Shown: piece by piece, positions 38,948-51,055 of the stretch
Numbering within the stretch: position 1 is the first letter of the stretch
Layout of the letters: each line of letters begins with the position of its first letter
From: Strobilurus pachycystidiatus
Lineage: Eukaryota > Basidiomycota > Agaricomycetes > Agaricales > Physalacriaceae
Direction of reading: 5' to 3'
Assembly (NCBI GenBank): GCA_019915135.1
Contig: JAHLMK010000004.1
Coordinates: forward strand, 1,178,001 to 1,242,000
DNA: 64,000 bases
Program-made: the position numbers and the translations under genes
The notes under the pieces: model-generated
Seen by the model: only the letters and a program-made list of their open reading frames with translations
What the model was told of the DNA's origin: nothing
Database searches by the model: none

Positions 38948-40714
38948 ATGGCGAAAGGCCTCTTTGGCGGTCTCAAGGGCATTGATGCCTTCGGCAAGGT
39001 AATCATACATTCGTCGCGGCGGAAATAGCGGAATTGACGTGGATGTGCAGACAACAGACGATGTCAAAGTCAAGACACGGACAGGCGCATTCTGTGAGTG
39101 TTATTTGGCAAGCAGGAACAGTGGTGCTGACCAGCACCATCATGGGCAGTGACTATCCTCTCTGCAGCAATCATTCTGGCGTTCTCCACCATGGAATTTG
39201 TGGACTACCGTCGGGTCTACACAGACACCTCCATCGTCGTCGACAAGAGTCGCGGCGAGAAGCTCACTGTCAATATGAACATCACATTTCCACGGGTACC
39301 TTGCTATCGTGAGCCCGACCACTGTATTCTCAGGAAGGGAACTGAATCGTCTTCCGTCCAGTGCTCAGTCTAGACGTGATGGATATTAGTGGGGAGACCC
39401 AGCGGGACCTCACGCACAATATCCTCAAGGCACGGCAGGACCAGCAAGGCAGACTTGTTGCCGGGTCCGCCTCGTACAGCGCGGATCTCCAGAATGACCT
39501 CGACAAGATGAACACTGCCAAAGCCGGAGACTATTGCGGGTCATGCTACGGCGGTATCGAGCCGGAGAGCGGGTGTTGTAATACGTGCGAGGAAGTGCGC
39601 ACCGCCTATGTCAACCGAGGCTGGAGTTTCTCCAATCCCGACGCCATTGATCAGGTACGCCTTACCGCGCTTCTATGCATGCGGACTACTAACCACTGTT
39701 TGTGCAGTGTAAATCCGAGGGATGGTCGGACAAGCTTCGCGAACAGGCCAACGAGGGCTGCAACATTTCCGGTCGCATTCGCGTTAACAAGGTCGTCGGT
39801 AACATTCACCTGTCTCCGGGTCGCTCGTTCCAGACGAGCTCCAGGAATTTCTACGAGTTGGTGCCGTATCTAAGAGATGACGGAAACCGACACGACTTCT
39901 CGCATACCATTCACAGGTTGTCCTTTGAGGGTATGCTTTCATGCCTGACTTGCAATGCGACCGACATTGACATCGTCTTCAGGTGATGACGAATACGATG
40001 TCATGAAGGCCAGAGTAGGACGCGAGATGAAGAAGCGTCTAGGCATCGAGAGCCCGCTGGACGGTGCAGTTGGACGCACGAGCAAGGACCAATACATGTT
40101 CCAGTACTTCCTGAAGGTTGTGTCAACACAGTTCCGCGGACTTGATGGCAAGAAGGTATTCACGCGTCTTCTACTAGTTCGTTGAACGTTTTAACACGTA
40201 TATGTCAGATGAACACCCATCAATACAGCGCCACTCACTTCGAGCGCGACCTCACCGATGGCGGACAAACCAACACTCCCCAAAACGTTCACATACAACA
40301 CGGCGTTACTGGCGTCCCAGGCGCCTTCTTTAACTTTGAAATATCACCTATATTGGTCGTACACTCGGAAACACGGCAATCATTTGCGCATTTCCTGACA
40401 TCGTACGTGCAGCGATTCACTTGTTTCGAGATGATCAACTCTAACCCAACTCTAGGACATGCGCTATTGTAGGTGGTGTGCTAACCGTCGCATCACTCTT
40501 GGACAGCCTGCTCTTTGCCACCACAAGGGCCTTGAAAAAGTCGGGTGGGAGTGCCAATGGCAATGGCATAAACTACGGAGGCACAAACTCATGTAAACTT
40601 CTGTTGTACCTCACTGAGAGAAAGGAGGACATGAGGAGCCGTCCAGCGTGCAAACAGTACTTCGACATTATCAATGTTTACAGATTTACAGGGCATGATA
40701 CAGTTCCGATATAG
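38948..40714 (+). CDS. ERV46: COPII vesicle protein ERV46 (ERGIC-3)
   Basis: A roughly 464-aa ER-Golgi cycling membrane protein that works with Erv41. Exons are 38948-38998, 39051-39093, 39150-39308, 39362-39654, 39708-39930, 39983-40155, 40209-40402 and 40456-40714. The N-terminus has DDVKVKTRTGAF, the first membrane span TILSAAIILAFSTMEF and FVDYRR; the lumenal domain has VPCYLLSLDVMDISGE, the Cys-rich CGSCYGG-SGCCNTC, and NVHIQHGVTGVPG. The second span is TCAIVGGVLTVASLLDSLLF. Family members normally end soon after this span with a short cytosolic tail, whereas the open frame here adds about 45 residues after INYGGTNS. A GTAAAC donor at 40592 could splice out much of that, so the exact C-terminus is uncertain. 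Confidence 0.88.
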
Positions 40715-40785
40715 CCTGGTAGGTAACATTGTTGTACACTAGCTCTTACACTTCCGACGCATAAATAATGTGAAGACTTCCTTGT

Positions 40786-41890
40786 TCATCTCTTTTTCGA
40801 AGAACCTGGCTTTGCGTTGACCGCTGCCTTCCTTTTCTTCGAGGGGGGAGATATTATGGGTTGAGTCGGCATGTTGCGCTTTGGCTTGGGAGGCGGTAAA
40901 GTGTTCTACGCGTTATCAGCATCAATTGAGGGATCATGAAAGTGGATAACCACATACATCAGGGCCAATCATCAGCTCGTCTTCGTCTTCATCATCGTCA
41001 TCGTCTTCATCGTCAGAATCACTTTCTATCAGACGAGAGCGCCGGCGGTGATTGGCGGGAGGAGGCTCCTCGCTAGACAGCTGATCCTCCTCTTCGGACT
41101 CGGCTTTGATCTCGTATGTTGTTTGGACGCGTCGGATGAGTTTGGTCTGGACAGGTTTGCGTTGGTGTGCCGAAGAGGTCTCGGCGAGAACATTGGGGGT
41201 GGTGGATTGTTTGAGAGGGAGTGCGGCGACCGGTGGTTGGGATTTGGTCGGCGTCTTTAATTGTTGCGCCGACGGCGGGGTGGGATCGTCGTATCGGGAG
41301 ATAGGTGTTAAAGGAGAGCGCTAAGCCGTGCTCGTGAGCTGACAGTACATAAGTTCAGTGAGGCGAGCGAGTTACCGGAGGCGGGGCTCTGCGTTCAGAC
41401 ACAAGCTCGTCTAGTCTTGATGTGAGAGTGCACCGTTGCTGCTCGACCCGAAGAAAGTGCTCCTGCCAGTTGGTTGCCTGGTCACGCCAGTGTGCATTGT
41501 CTCTTCGAAGTTGCGATATCGTTTCTGCTTGTCGCGCGATCTGTCACGCCAGCGTTCAGTTCACAGACCAAGGTGAGATGATGAACTTGAATACCGTCAG
41601 TTCATGCTGATTAGCCTTCTAGAATTCAGCAAGGCACACGAGATCTGTTGCAAGAGCGTACCTTTTGCTGCCATTCGCGCGCTTCCGCTTCTCGTTCACG
41701 GAGCGCTAATTCGCGCTCGTGCAAGGTCCTCAAGTTCTCGTCGCGTTCACGCTGCGCCTCATCCCAGTGCTTTTTGGAATCTTTGAGCTGGAAGGGTGTC
41801 AGTAGAGATAGCGCCGGCTTGACTCGAGCTCACGGCCAAGGAGATAGACTTGCTGAACGTCGCGATAGCCTCTGTGACTGCGGTCTCCAT
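40786..41890 (-). CDS. Coiled-coil protein with acidic domain and basic nuclear signal (orphan)
   Basis: A 276-aa protein of unknown function, reconstructed from five exons (41890-41834, 41787-41662, 41540-41376, 41320-40958, 40905-40786), all joining in phase 0. Residues about 15-110 form a charged coiled coil (QRERDENLRTLHERELALRE, then ETISQLRRDNAHWRDQATNW). A Pro/Thr-rich middle (SPLTPISRYDDPTPPSA) follows, then a strongly acidic run (ESDSDDEDDDDDEDEDE) and a C-terminal lysine-rich segment (PPSKKRKAAVNAK, ending SSKKR) that looks like a nuclear localisation signal. This architecture suggests a chromatin or nuclear scaffold role, but I recognise no named family. The intron at 41541-41661 is unusually long (121 nt) for this locus and may hide a small exon. 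It converges on ERV46 with 71 nt between stops. Confidence 0.72.
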
Positions 41891-42695
41891 TGTAGTCGAT
41901 GAGCAAGGTACTTTGCCTGCCGGACTCGAAGTCAAATGATGTGTCACAGCCACACGTGGGTTACTCGTGGCGTCAGCCTGTGGCAGTGCTTCAAAGCAGA
42001 AGTGGATTTGAATCTTTTCACGTCGACCGCTGAGCTGAGTGATACTTGTCGAAGGGCTTCACCTTTCAGCAATCATCAAAATGCAGTTTGCATGCTCTAC
42101 GGGCTCTCTATGACCGCAAGCGACCTTTGCTCTCGTTCGCATCCCAGGTTCCAACTTAGTTCTATGTGTTTCATGCTGGTGTGTTTTGGATATCTGTCTC
42201 GAGAACACCAAGGAGCTTTGATGAAGACCTTGGCCTCAGGTCGTATTCAACATTCTAACCCTCTGGTTACAAATAATATCCCAGGCCCACACATATATAA
42301 GTGTGGCGCAACTTTTGCGGACTAATTCAAGGCCTGCAAAACTTGAGCCCAGTATGCATTACACTGACCTCAAAAGCAAAATAACCATCATTGAAAGAGA
42401 ATACCACTTGATGCAAATCTATATTTTGTCACAGTTCGGAGTTGAGCGTAATTTTCTGGTGCAATGGCATCGTTCAGAGGTCTGTATATAGTATACACAT
42501 TCATGTTATTCAGGATTCTGTATTCCATGCTCCCGCTTACGGGTACATGACTCCTCAGATCACAGAGCGTCGTGGTAGCAATGACTGAATGCAGGATGTG
42601 ATGGTATGTTACAACAAATGTGGATGGATCGTACAAGCGTTGGTACAATGTACGGAGTGAAAATCAAAAAATGGCTGTCTTCGTCTCATGAATCT
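41891..42695. other. Intergenic, no gene recognised
   Basis: About 800 nt between two minus-strand genes. Frames present (for example 41936-42325 +) have no domain, and no repeats or RNA genes are recognised. Confidence 0.4.
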
Positions 42696-43491
42696 TCAAA
42701 GCACTTGCTGATCACTAGCGGGCATGCTTTCATACAACGCGACATTTAGTACCTGCGAGAGGAACTCTGTTGGCGGTGTTGGTGGTTTCCGGCATAGCTA
42801 TAAGACGGCTTGATGTTTCTATCAGAGAATATCGACAGATGACGAATCACCGCTCACCGTGGACGGTCTATCGTCCATGCCTGGGAAAGGCATGTACATA
42901 TCAGTCGAGTAGTTGAAAGCCTACAGCAGTAGGTGAGTCTCAGACAAACAAGAAGTCTGGATAGAAAGCTGATCTCACCGATGTCTGGAATCCAGGAGCA
43001 GGAGGCTGGTTGAAGTCCCAGTTCGCCAAATCTTCATTTCCGTAACGAGCGTAATTATCTGACTCCCTCGGGTCGACAGCCCAGCTATAGGTCATCTGGT
43101 TGGAGCTTGGGACGACGTCGGGGCGAGCGTGCCTCAAGTCAAGTTCATCCTTCGGCGCGTACCCGTTGTAGGGAACAGGCTGAGGGTCGGAAGGGTCGGA
43201 GGACGAGCGGACGCGGGGCTCGCTTCCATCGTAGGGTCTATCTCCACCTCCTCGTCCGTGAGACGGGATGCCCATCCCGCCGCGAGCGACGCTCTCGCGG
43301 TGGCGCTTCTCCTTCATCGCAAGGTCCACCCAAGGCTTGCGTTCGGAGTCCGACATCTGGGACCAGCGGTGAGCCGAATAGCTGCTTGTTTTCTGCGACT
43401 CGGGGATGGATGGTCGGCGCTGCATGTGCTCATGAAAGATCTCAAAGGGCGTCCTTGGGGCGGGAACACGCGTCGATGAGTGCGAGGACAT
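42696..43491 (-). CDS. HMG-box protein
   Basis: A 225-aa protein in three exons (43491-42979, 42920-42858, 42797-42696). The N-terminal half holds an HMG/MATA-type DNA-binding box: PRTPFEIFHEHMQRR, then SAHRWSQMSDSERKPWVDLA and MKEKRHRE, with the conserved aromatic/Trp positions. The rest is low-complexity and rich in Pro, Ser and Tyr (MYMPFPGMDDRPST near the C-terminus). It could be a sequence-specific regulator or an architectural chromatin protein; nothing around it resembles a mating-type locus. The third exon is placed by a phase-0 splice giving PPTPPTEFLSQVLN; another frame ending in SSSRRY is possible, so the last 30 residues are uncertain. Confidence 0.75.
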
Positions 43492-44050
43492 CCTGATGCC
43501 TTTGAAAGAGATCAGTTTCGGATGAAAGGAAAGATATCAGTGGTCGTGTTGGGTGACGAGATGGAAGATCACGATGGATGCATTTGGTCTTCTCAAGGTT
43601 GATACTCACCTTGGGTATGCACGAACGACGGATGGCGGAGTCGAGCAGGAAGAGATAGATCTTTCCTCCTCTTATATATGAATTTGACGCAAACAGAGAC
43701 ACGTTGTTGTGACTCGCCGGAGGGTTGATCGAAGGACGGCATGATGTCCAATCGTAGCGTCTTCGCGCCTCTAGCAAAGCTCGAAGATGTGCGCGCCACA
43801 AAGAGCACAATTTGGATGGAGGATGTCTGAAGAATCAAACATTGTCTGGGGTGTGTTGCTAGAACTGAGCTGACGAAGTGAGCAATTATCGGGATTGCCT
43901 GATTACATATTTGGAGTTTTGCATGTTCTCCAGGTGGGGATATGGAAATGAGGCAGACCAAGTTGCCATACCCTTGGCCCCGTTATTCCTGAAGAGCATC
44001 CATAGGATAGGATAGGATCAGACACGGTTGGTCCCTTCAGGAACACCGGC

Positions 44051-44106
44051 GAGACGCGACGGAAACCAAGCGGGAAATGAGACGCGACGGAAACCAAGCG
44101 GGAAAT
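44051..44106. repeat. Perfect 28-bp tandem repeat, two copies
   Basis: The unit beginning GAGACGCGACGGAAACC occupies 44051-44078 and is repeated exactly at 44079-44106. It is non-coding and lies in the gene-poor region. Confidence 0.9.
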
Positions 44107-44483
44107 ACGAGGTGCAGATAAGCAACGCCTGATTGAGGACACCTGAAAAGTTTCAATAATGGATTTTACGGTCCTCAGATAACCAGTCATAAGATGCGTC
44201 TCTCTAAGGCTCGCCAAAGAGTGTGATCAGAATATGGTAATAGTCCAAGCTGCTTGAGTATTAGCTTCGTAAAGCACGTGGCCAGCGGAGCGCAAAGTTC
44301 GATCCTGCACAGTGTGCACTTAACGCTCAATCTAGCCCAGTATCTCGACACCGTGAGGCGGATGTCAAGCGGTGGCATGGAAAAATCGAACGTTGAACAG
44401 TTGTCTGACCGAAGTCTACCTTGCTTGCATGTAAAACCTTGAAACTCGAAGCTCAATCCTAGCGAAAGAATAGTGAACACGCT

Positions 44484-44515
44484 CTGAAAACGTACCCTTC
44501 TGAAAACGTACCCTG
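44484..44515. repeat. 16-bp tandem repeat, two copies
   Basis: The unit CTGAAAACGTACCCTT at 44484-44499 is followed by a copy at 44500-44515 that differs only in the last base. It is a short local duplication in non-coding sequence. Confidence 0.85.
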
Positions 44516-47167
44516 ATTGAACCCGGTCCACTTCATGTTGATTTTGAGGTCATGACCGTCAGATGCCGGCTCTGGGCCGGGTAGTGGCTCCTGGGGGCTA
44601 GTCGGCGAGGAAAGGGTAAGTTGTTGGTCGGGTCGAAGCGGAATGGACGCGATCAGAGTTCAAGTTGTGACTTCTCTTGCGGCTTTGAGCATATGACTGT
44701 GTACTTCAGTCTACACAGCCCGGTATCCAGGCCGTCAAGAAACAGGATCATGGAAGGAAATTGGAATGCCTAATTTTGGGTCGCCGAGTTGCCGCTACAA
44801 ACTCCGAGACCACAATCACATGGTATTCGTAACGCTACGCGATCGGAGTTTCCTGCTTCCCCTTATTTTAATTTCTCCCTCAACTTCTCTATAAACCGAA
44901 GTAAAAGAAACAACGAATGAGCACCTCTCTAGCTGTGCTTGGCGCGATACAATGTGTCTTTCTTCCATCCTTCACGTTGTTACGTGATAGAAATCGACAC
45001 GACGCATGACAGGTCCGGGTCCAGTGTTCTGTGAGTCTCTCAACGGTTACATACAATCAGTGGCGTACTGTTCATGTCAACCAGTAGCAACGATCACTAG
45101 CTTATGCGAGTCTACACATCTGAGTAAGTATGGGTGGAGTATGTACTTAAGCAAACGCTCCGTTCGTTCAGCCTGTTCGTCCCGCCTCCATAACACGTTG
45201 ACCGAGGACTCGAAACACAGGACATTCATGTCAGGTATCCAGTGCTCTGCTTGGGCAGTACCGTCGATTGTCTCTCTGATGAAGCTTGGAGGATGGAGAC
45301 CACTCGAAATCAAACCAGCCTTATATTGGGAAGTATCAAAATTTCCCGGACACTGGTACGCACGAAACTCTAGTCGCTGTTAAACTAACTCACAAGTTCG
45401 AACGATGGGCAGTTGACTAGTCTAACATAAGTAAGCCCATCAGACCATAATCAGGGCCGTCTCACGACCGCCCCAGCTGAGTACCGCCCCCTCCTATCAT
45501 GTACTTATATCGCTCTCTGATCGCTCTGCAATATTCGATATTCAATGCCCAGGCCCAGTGGCCAGGCCCGTTTTGTCACCTACGGTATGATTATCTTGAC
45601 ATCGTCCTACATCGTCGGTCTCGGGGTTCACGCACAACTCGGATCAAGCACACATACGCCCTGAGACGACGCCACGCCACGCAATCACCAGGGTCATGTC
45701 AAGGCAACAATTCAGTCTTGGCTCTCAGTTGTACGTAATACAGGAAGCACCGATTAGCGACATTTCTTGCGCTTCTCTCATGCTTACGCGAAGGTCAAGA
45801 TGTTCTTAGTCTGGTCTTTCCCTTTTCGCGCGTTCAGTATCGTTGGGCTAGCGCTTCTCGCCCTTCTAGAGGTTGTAGGATACACATGGGCTTGATTGAG
45901 GGACATGTGTCGTGGAAAGGTTGATCTGCGTAGCCTCGTATGTACGTCTATCTTATGTGAGCAGCACCCTCAACCAGTTCTAGGCGCGTCGGCGCCCTCT
46001 ACCCGTAATGCTCTGTTGATTAGCGCAATGTGTGTGTGAACGTCTCATTGATACACTAGAATTATTGCATGCAGTAAGGGGGCGTTGGTTCCCACCTGCC
46101 ATGCTGCGCTTGCATACAGTTACGCCACGTCTGAATCAGCTTGGCCTACGTCAATGTAATTTGTGGAAAGATGGACAGCTTAGAGTGGACAAGACTCACA
46201 ACGTTGAGCGTACTAGACTCGGGTGGACATGTCGGTCGTCATCTGTCTTGATATATGCACGGGTGCATGGATGTGTCAGATCTCGCGGGTCGACGCGTGC
46301 GTGTGGCAGCAGAGCCATTACGGAAAGAGCCCTCAGTCTGCGAGGGAATGGTCGGTGATTGCCGGGTGATTGATCTCTGTCTTATGACCCGGTAGTTCCA
46401 CTTGGCAGTGGCGTTCACGTCCGCATGGCCGACAGTACGTATTCTCTATTCGCGAGCGTAATGCATCAAGGAGGTACAGCTGCGCGCGATCTTAAGAGAA
46501 ATACTGGGCTTTGGCACCCTTCAACATCGTCAAAGGATAAATGCATGTGCTTGACGGTTCCAGTTGTAACCGCCGTGACACTGACATCTCCGGCATATCA
46601 TCTGCATCGGGTTTTACGAGTTCTGTACACTTTCGAGAACACTCTCAAGTCTCCTTCGTTATGCGCGCGTAAGTGATCTCGGGATTTTGCGTAGCGGCGC
46701 CCGCCAAGCTGGTACGCGAGAATCAGCTACTGCTCACCAACTGCTCACACGAACACGGAAAGATTTATTCTATCTATCTATTTGAATTGATTCGGCCTCA
46801 ATACATTCTCTCGGAGATTCCCCTCCCCCCAGATTCCCCTGATGGTCTAGCTGCAAATTTCACTCACTAGACTTACATGCTGAATCCCTATGAGACGCCA
46901 ACAAAGTCTGCTAGTTATGTACACTGTGACATAGACGCCACACAGAACTTAGATGTATGGAGGTCCGCGCATCCTCGTCGGGTCTTTGAGCGCACACTTG
47001 AGTACGACTCGACGTATAAGGGGACTTGATGTACTTATCATTCGCACTGCGTTATATACTGGATGCCTGCTGGGGAGCTTGACTTACACATTTCATCTTC
47101 GCTGCAATCGTGCACTTCACCAATGTCATCACAAGGCAAGTCCTGGACCCGCATCCAAGCCGCGGAA

Positions 47168-47902
47168 TCAAGGTGCCAAACGGTCGACAATCCATGTGTT
47201 GTCGCCAGAAAGGTGATACCGTACGCGATCGTGCAATCTGGAGGGTCTTCCACTCCAAAACTCGACCTCTCTGTGCCGTCGCATTAGCCACCAGAGACAT
47301 GGGCTAGCGAGGAGAGCAATCACTCACATAGGAACAACTCTCCAGCCACCCCAGAATTCTGGTTTGTCGACATCGCGACCATCGAATCGTTGTTTGATCG
47401 AGCTAAGGCGGTCGGCGACCTCGCCTTCAGACACAACTGTACTTTGGTGGCTCGCCCAAGCTCCCAGCTGACTTTCGCGAGGACGTGAGTGAAAGTATTC
47501 GGTCGCTTCTTCCTCTGACACCTTTTCCACCTTTCCGACGATGCGAACACTTCTGTGAACGTCGCGCCAGTAGAACACCAAGGCAGCAGCTGGGGTCTTC
47601 TCAAGCTCGCGAGACTTTCTGGAAGTATAGTTGGTGTAAAACACAAAACCGCGCGTGTCAACAGTCTTCAAGAGAACCATGCGTGCACTTGGAAGTGGGG
47701 TAGGATCCAAGGCGACCGTAGAGACGGTCATGGCTTCAGGTTCGGGCACCCCGGCATCGACCGCATCCTTCAGCCAGGCGCGAAATTGGCTGAGAGGGTC
47801 GGGAGATACCGAGGCGGGAGACAGTGGGCCGAGAGGGGAGTGGTACTGAGTGTGCGGGAGCACGTGGATCTCGTTATCTGTGGCTGAGATGATCTTGTCC
47901 AT
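47168..47902 (-). CDS. PDX3: Pyridoxamine/pyridoxine 5'-phosphate oxidase
   Basis: A 225-aa FMN-dependent enzyme making pyridoxal 5'-phosphate, the cofactor used by MET17 in this same window. Two exons, 47902-47328 and 47270-47168. Typical blocks are [40 protein letters not shown]-binding [55 protein letters not shown] and FWGGWRVVP. The second exon gives the essential [19 protein letters not shown] and [12 protein letters not shown]. Without the 57-nt intron the protein would end at VVPM and lack the substrate-binding C-terminus. Length is normal for the fungal enzyme. Confidence 0.94.
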
Positions 47903-48099
47903 GAGGGCGGGAGGAGAGTGGGCTTGGATTATTTTGAGATTCCGATAATTATCTATTAATCAATTTAATAATATGTACCTCGATCGAAATGTGAGAATTT
48001 CAATCAAGATTGCGGTTTGGACCTGGGAATCATCTGGAATCATTGGACTCAAATAAGGGCTAATAAGGGCGTGTGTGCCCCTTGCACTCAACCCCCCAA

Positions 48100-51055
48100 A
48101 TGCTCCATTCCATATACGACCTCACCACGAGCTGCCGCAAGGCTACGGGCGATGTCCCCGCCAAGCTCGTCGGCGCATCGACGACCGTGGTGGGGTCCTA
48201 CATGTATCTCTTTGGCGGCAGGCAGGTCGCAGAGCGCAAAATGGCGTCCGACCTCTACCGCTTCGACCTCGAAACCCTCGTCTGGAAGAAGCTGCCCAAC
48301 CATCCCGACGACGACCTTCCGCGCCCGCGATATTTCCATAGCTCCGACTCGTGGGGCAATCTCCTGATTGTATTCGGCGGGATGAGCAATCAGCCGGACA
48401 GCCCTAATCCCGAAGAACTCTGTGTGCTTAACGACGTGCGCCTATACGACATCGACTCCGGGCGTTGGCTGCCCGCCGGCCCAGACGGTGCTGGCGAAGC
48501 GCCCCGAGCGCGCTACGCGCACCTGTCCAGCGTGACCGCGGACCGTCTTTTCATCATCGGAGGGCAGGATTTCTTCAACACATGGCTCGATGATGTCTGT
48601 GTCTACGACCTCTTGGCGAGGACGTGGGTGCAGAGGCGGCCATACCCCCGTCATTGCGGCACATACCGCTCCGTGGCCGTAGCATCGACTATGACCGTCC
48701 GCCATCCCTCACCTCATAACCACCCGCGTTTTTCACCTCCCGCGTCCACATCATCTGACGGCACCCCATCGGACGCTCTCGTCTTCCATCCATTCTCTGC
48801 ACCGCCCACTGAGGACCATCCTGCCGACATCTATCTCTATTCAAATTACAATGTGCGTCCTCCTCAAAGTTTTTTGGTTCCGCCCTCAGACCCTCCGCAG
48901 TTCACGGATGTGAAACGGGAGTTGGAGGTCTTCTCCCCGCTGCCAGACACCGACTTCACAATCTCTGATCGGTCGGGCGACATGGCCGGCACTACTTTCC
49001 CCCCTGGTCTTCGCTTTCCTACCGGTGCAATCCTTGGGAACCACTTGATCATTGCCGGTACATACTTGGCACACTCCTATCAAAGCTTCAGTATCTGGGT
49101 CTTGGATTTGACGACTATGCACTGGTCGCGTATTGATCCCGGTAAAGCAGTCGAGTCGGGCTCATGGTTCCGTGGCTGTCTTGCACCTGATACCAACAAG
49201 TTCTACATCTTTGGCAACCGAGACGGCAACCTTGTTGATGATTACAATCGACGTTTGCTAAGCTGGGAGCACGTTGCTGTGGTGGATCTGGAGGCGTTTG
49301 GAATATACCAGCCACCCACGGCAAAGGTCGACATCTCGATGCAGGAGCTAGGGTTGACTGCACTAGAAGAAGGCGTCTTGGCTGACTTTGATGTCATTTG
49401 CGAAGACGGTCGAAAGGTTCCTTGCTCCCGCAAACTACTCGAGGAACGTTGGCCATGGTTCCGAGAAGAGCGACGAAGGCTTCTCGAGAACGCTCTCCAG
49501 GCGATGGAGGGCATGCCAGTGTCCCCAATGCATGTCGATGTCCCCAGTACCCACAAAGGGGCAGATCCCCGCCTGACCCCACGCGCTCTCCATCTATCAG
49601 AACCATACCCGATCACCTTGGCGTTGGTGCAGTACTTTTACGCTCAGGCCCTCATCACCCCGCTTCAGCAGGCACCGGCAGTCCTCAGTCAGCTGCTTGT
49701 CCTCGCGACGAACTACGGTATCCAACATCTGGAGGATTTGGTGAAACATGCCATGCACCGCGCCTTGAGCAACTCGACCAGCGTCGGTGTATACGAAGTC
49801 GCGACGTTGTGCAATTGCCGGTCTCTCCAGATTCGTGCTTTGAAGACCGTCATGTCCTATACACAGAAGCGTCCCGGTAACAAAAACAAAGATGGGCGGG
49901 GAGGACCTCCCCCTCCTCCAAACGCCGACCACAAGGGGGGTAACGAACCGTCGTTCTCGCGCCCTCGGGGGACGAGTGACGCGAAGTGGAGGACGATGGG
50001 TAGTGGACCAGGTGACGGTGACAATACCGGTAGTTATAGCAGTAGGTTTGGCTCATGAAGTTCAACCCTCTTGTTTCTGAGCTATTCTCGCAGATGGGGA
50101 TAGGCGTGGAAGACAAGTCCGTGCACGTGCACCGCCACCGCCTTTGTCGCATATGTCGTCCAGTGATGAGGAGGAGCCGGCTCCGCTTCCGCTGTTTACA
50201 GCTCGGAAGAAGCATCATCGCGGAGTCAGCGCCGTTTCTCTAGGGACGGACCGCGACATACGTGAGATGACCGAGCTGTTGATGCCGACCATGCCCTCGC
50301 AGATGGAATGGGAAGCTGTCTCTCCTCCTCACTCGAGCAGCGGCAACGAGATGAACTCTCATCCGCGACACGAGTTGGAGAGCGAAGATGAGGTGGATGG
50401 AATGCGCGTCTTCGCCCCTTCGGACCATCGATCCAGCTATACAACGGAGTCTTCTTTTCCGTCGCTGACTTCCACACCTTCGATGACCTATGCATCGAGC
50501 ATGTCCAGTCGCAGCAGCATGCCGACACCTATGACGCCGGTAACAATCATGAGCCATCTTCCCCATATCGAAGAGCTCGACATAGGTCCTCGACCCCAGA
50601 CTCCAACCCTACCTCCATATTCGCATGCTTCCTACCCACCATCAGACTCTCCCTTTCAATCTGAAAGTGACGGAGATGGTGCTCGTGGATGGCCGCAGGA
50701 AAAAAGCAAGGTTGAGTGGATCGCCAGCCGGACTTCGACGGTCTCTTCAGGCGCTGAAGGCACGATCCTTCCCATACCTGACTCGCCTGTTACGAAGAAG
50801 GGGTTCAAGTCTCTGTTTGGTGGGAAGGCGAAGGGTGGCGATAGTCTGCAGCAACAGGATTTGAAGGAGATGAAGAAGCGGAAGGCCGAGGAGAAGCGAT
50901 TGCGGACTGAACGGCTTGCGGAGGATCTCAAAGCAAGAGCACAGGCGCGAAAGCAGGCAGCGCAGGACACTGCATCGTTGAACAGCGCAGAAAGGGAAAA
51001 TAAGACGAAGACCCCCGCCAACATGTATGGAGGTATAGACACTCTAGTGATGTGA
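48100..51055 (+). CDS. Kelch-repeat and BTB protein, Ral2-like
   Basis: Predicted 963-aa protein in two exons, 48100-50029 and 50094-51055. The first half contains Kelch blades (MYLFGGRQVAERKMASDLYR, LLIVFGGMSNQ, RLFIIGGQDFFNTWLDDVCV, HLIIAGTYL, KFYIFGNRDG). After about residue 415 comes a BTB/POZ-like module (VLADFDVICEDGRKVPCSRK, ALVQYFYAQALITPL, ALKTVMSY). S. pombe Ral2, an activator of Ras1, combines Kelch and BTB in this way. The first exon alone would end at RFGS (stop at 50056-50058). A GTAGTT donor at 50030 and an AG at 50092-50093 link it in phase to a second open frame, through RRGRQVRARAPPPPLSHMSSS, with a Ser-rich region and a C-terminal coil (KEMKKRKAEEKRLRTERLAE). The two halves could instead be separate genes; I favour one. 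Confidence 0.78.

Larger units (their letters stand above)
43492..47167. other. Gene-poor region with small tandem repeats
   Basis: About 3.7 kb in which I can support no gene. Frames up to about 125 codons exist (43593-43961 -, 44187-44531 -, 45006-45383 +, 46032-46358 +), but none shows a domain, signal peptide or splice-linked partner. Two short direct tandem repeats lie at 44051-44106 and 44484-44515, and a few TATC-type short repeats near 46760. I looked for reverse-transcriptase or transposase-like motifs by eye and saw none; degenerate mobile DNA cannot be excluded. Confidence 0.4.

Noticed and set aside
42696..43491. Mating-type HMG locus.
   Set aside because: The HMG box is real, but no homeodomain pair, pheromone or receptor gene lies nearby, so the gene is better called a general HMG-box protein.
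45006..45383. 125-codon plus-strand open frame in the gene-poor region.
   Set aside because: Composition is not protein-like, there is no homology I can recognise and no flanking exons; most likely chance.
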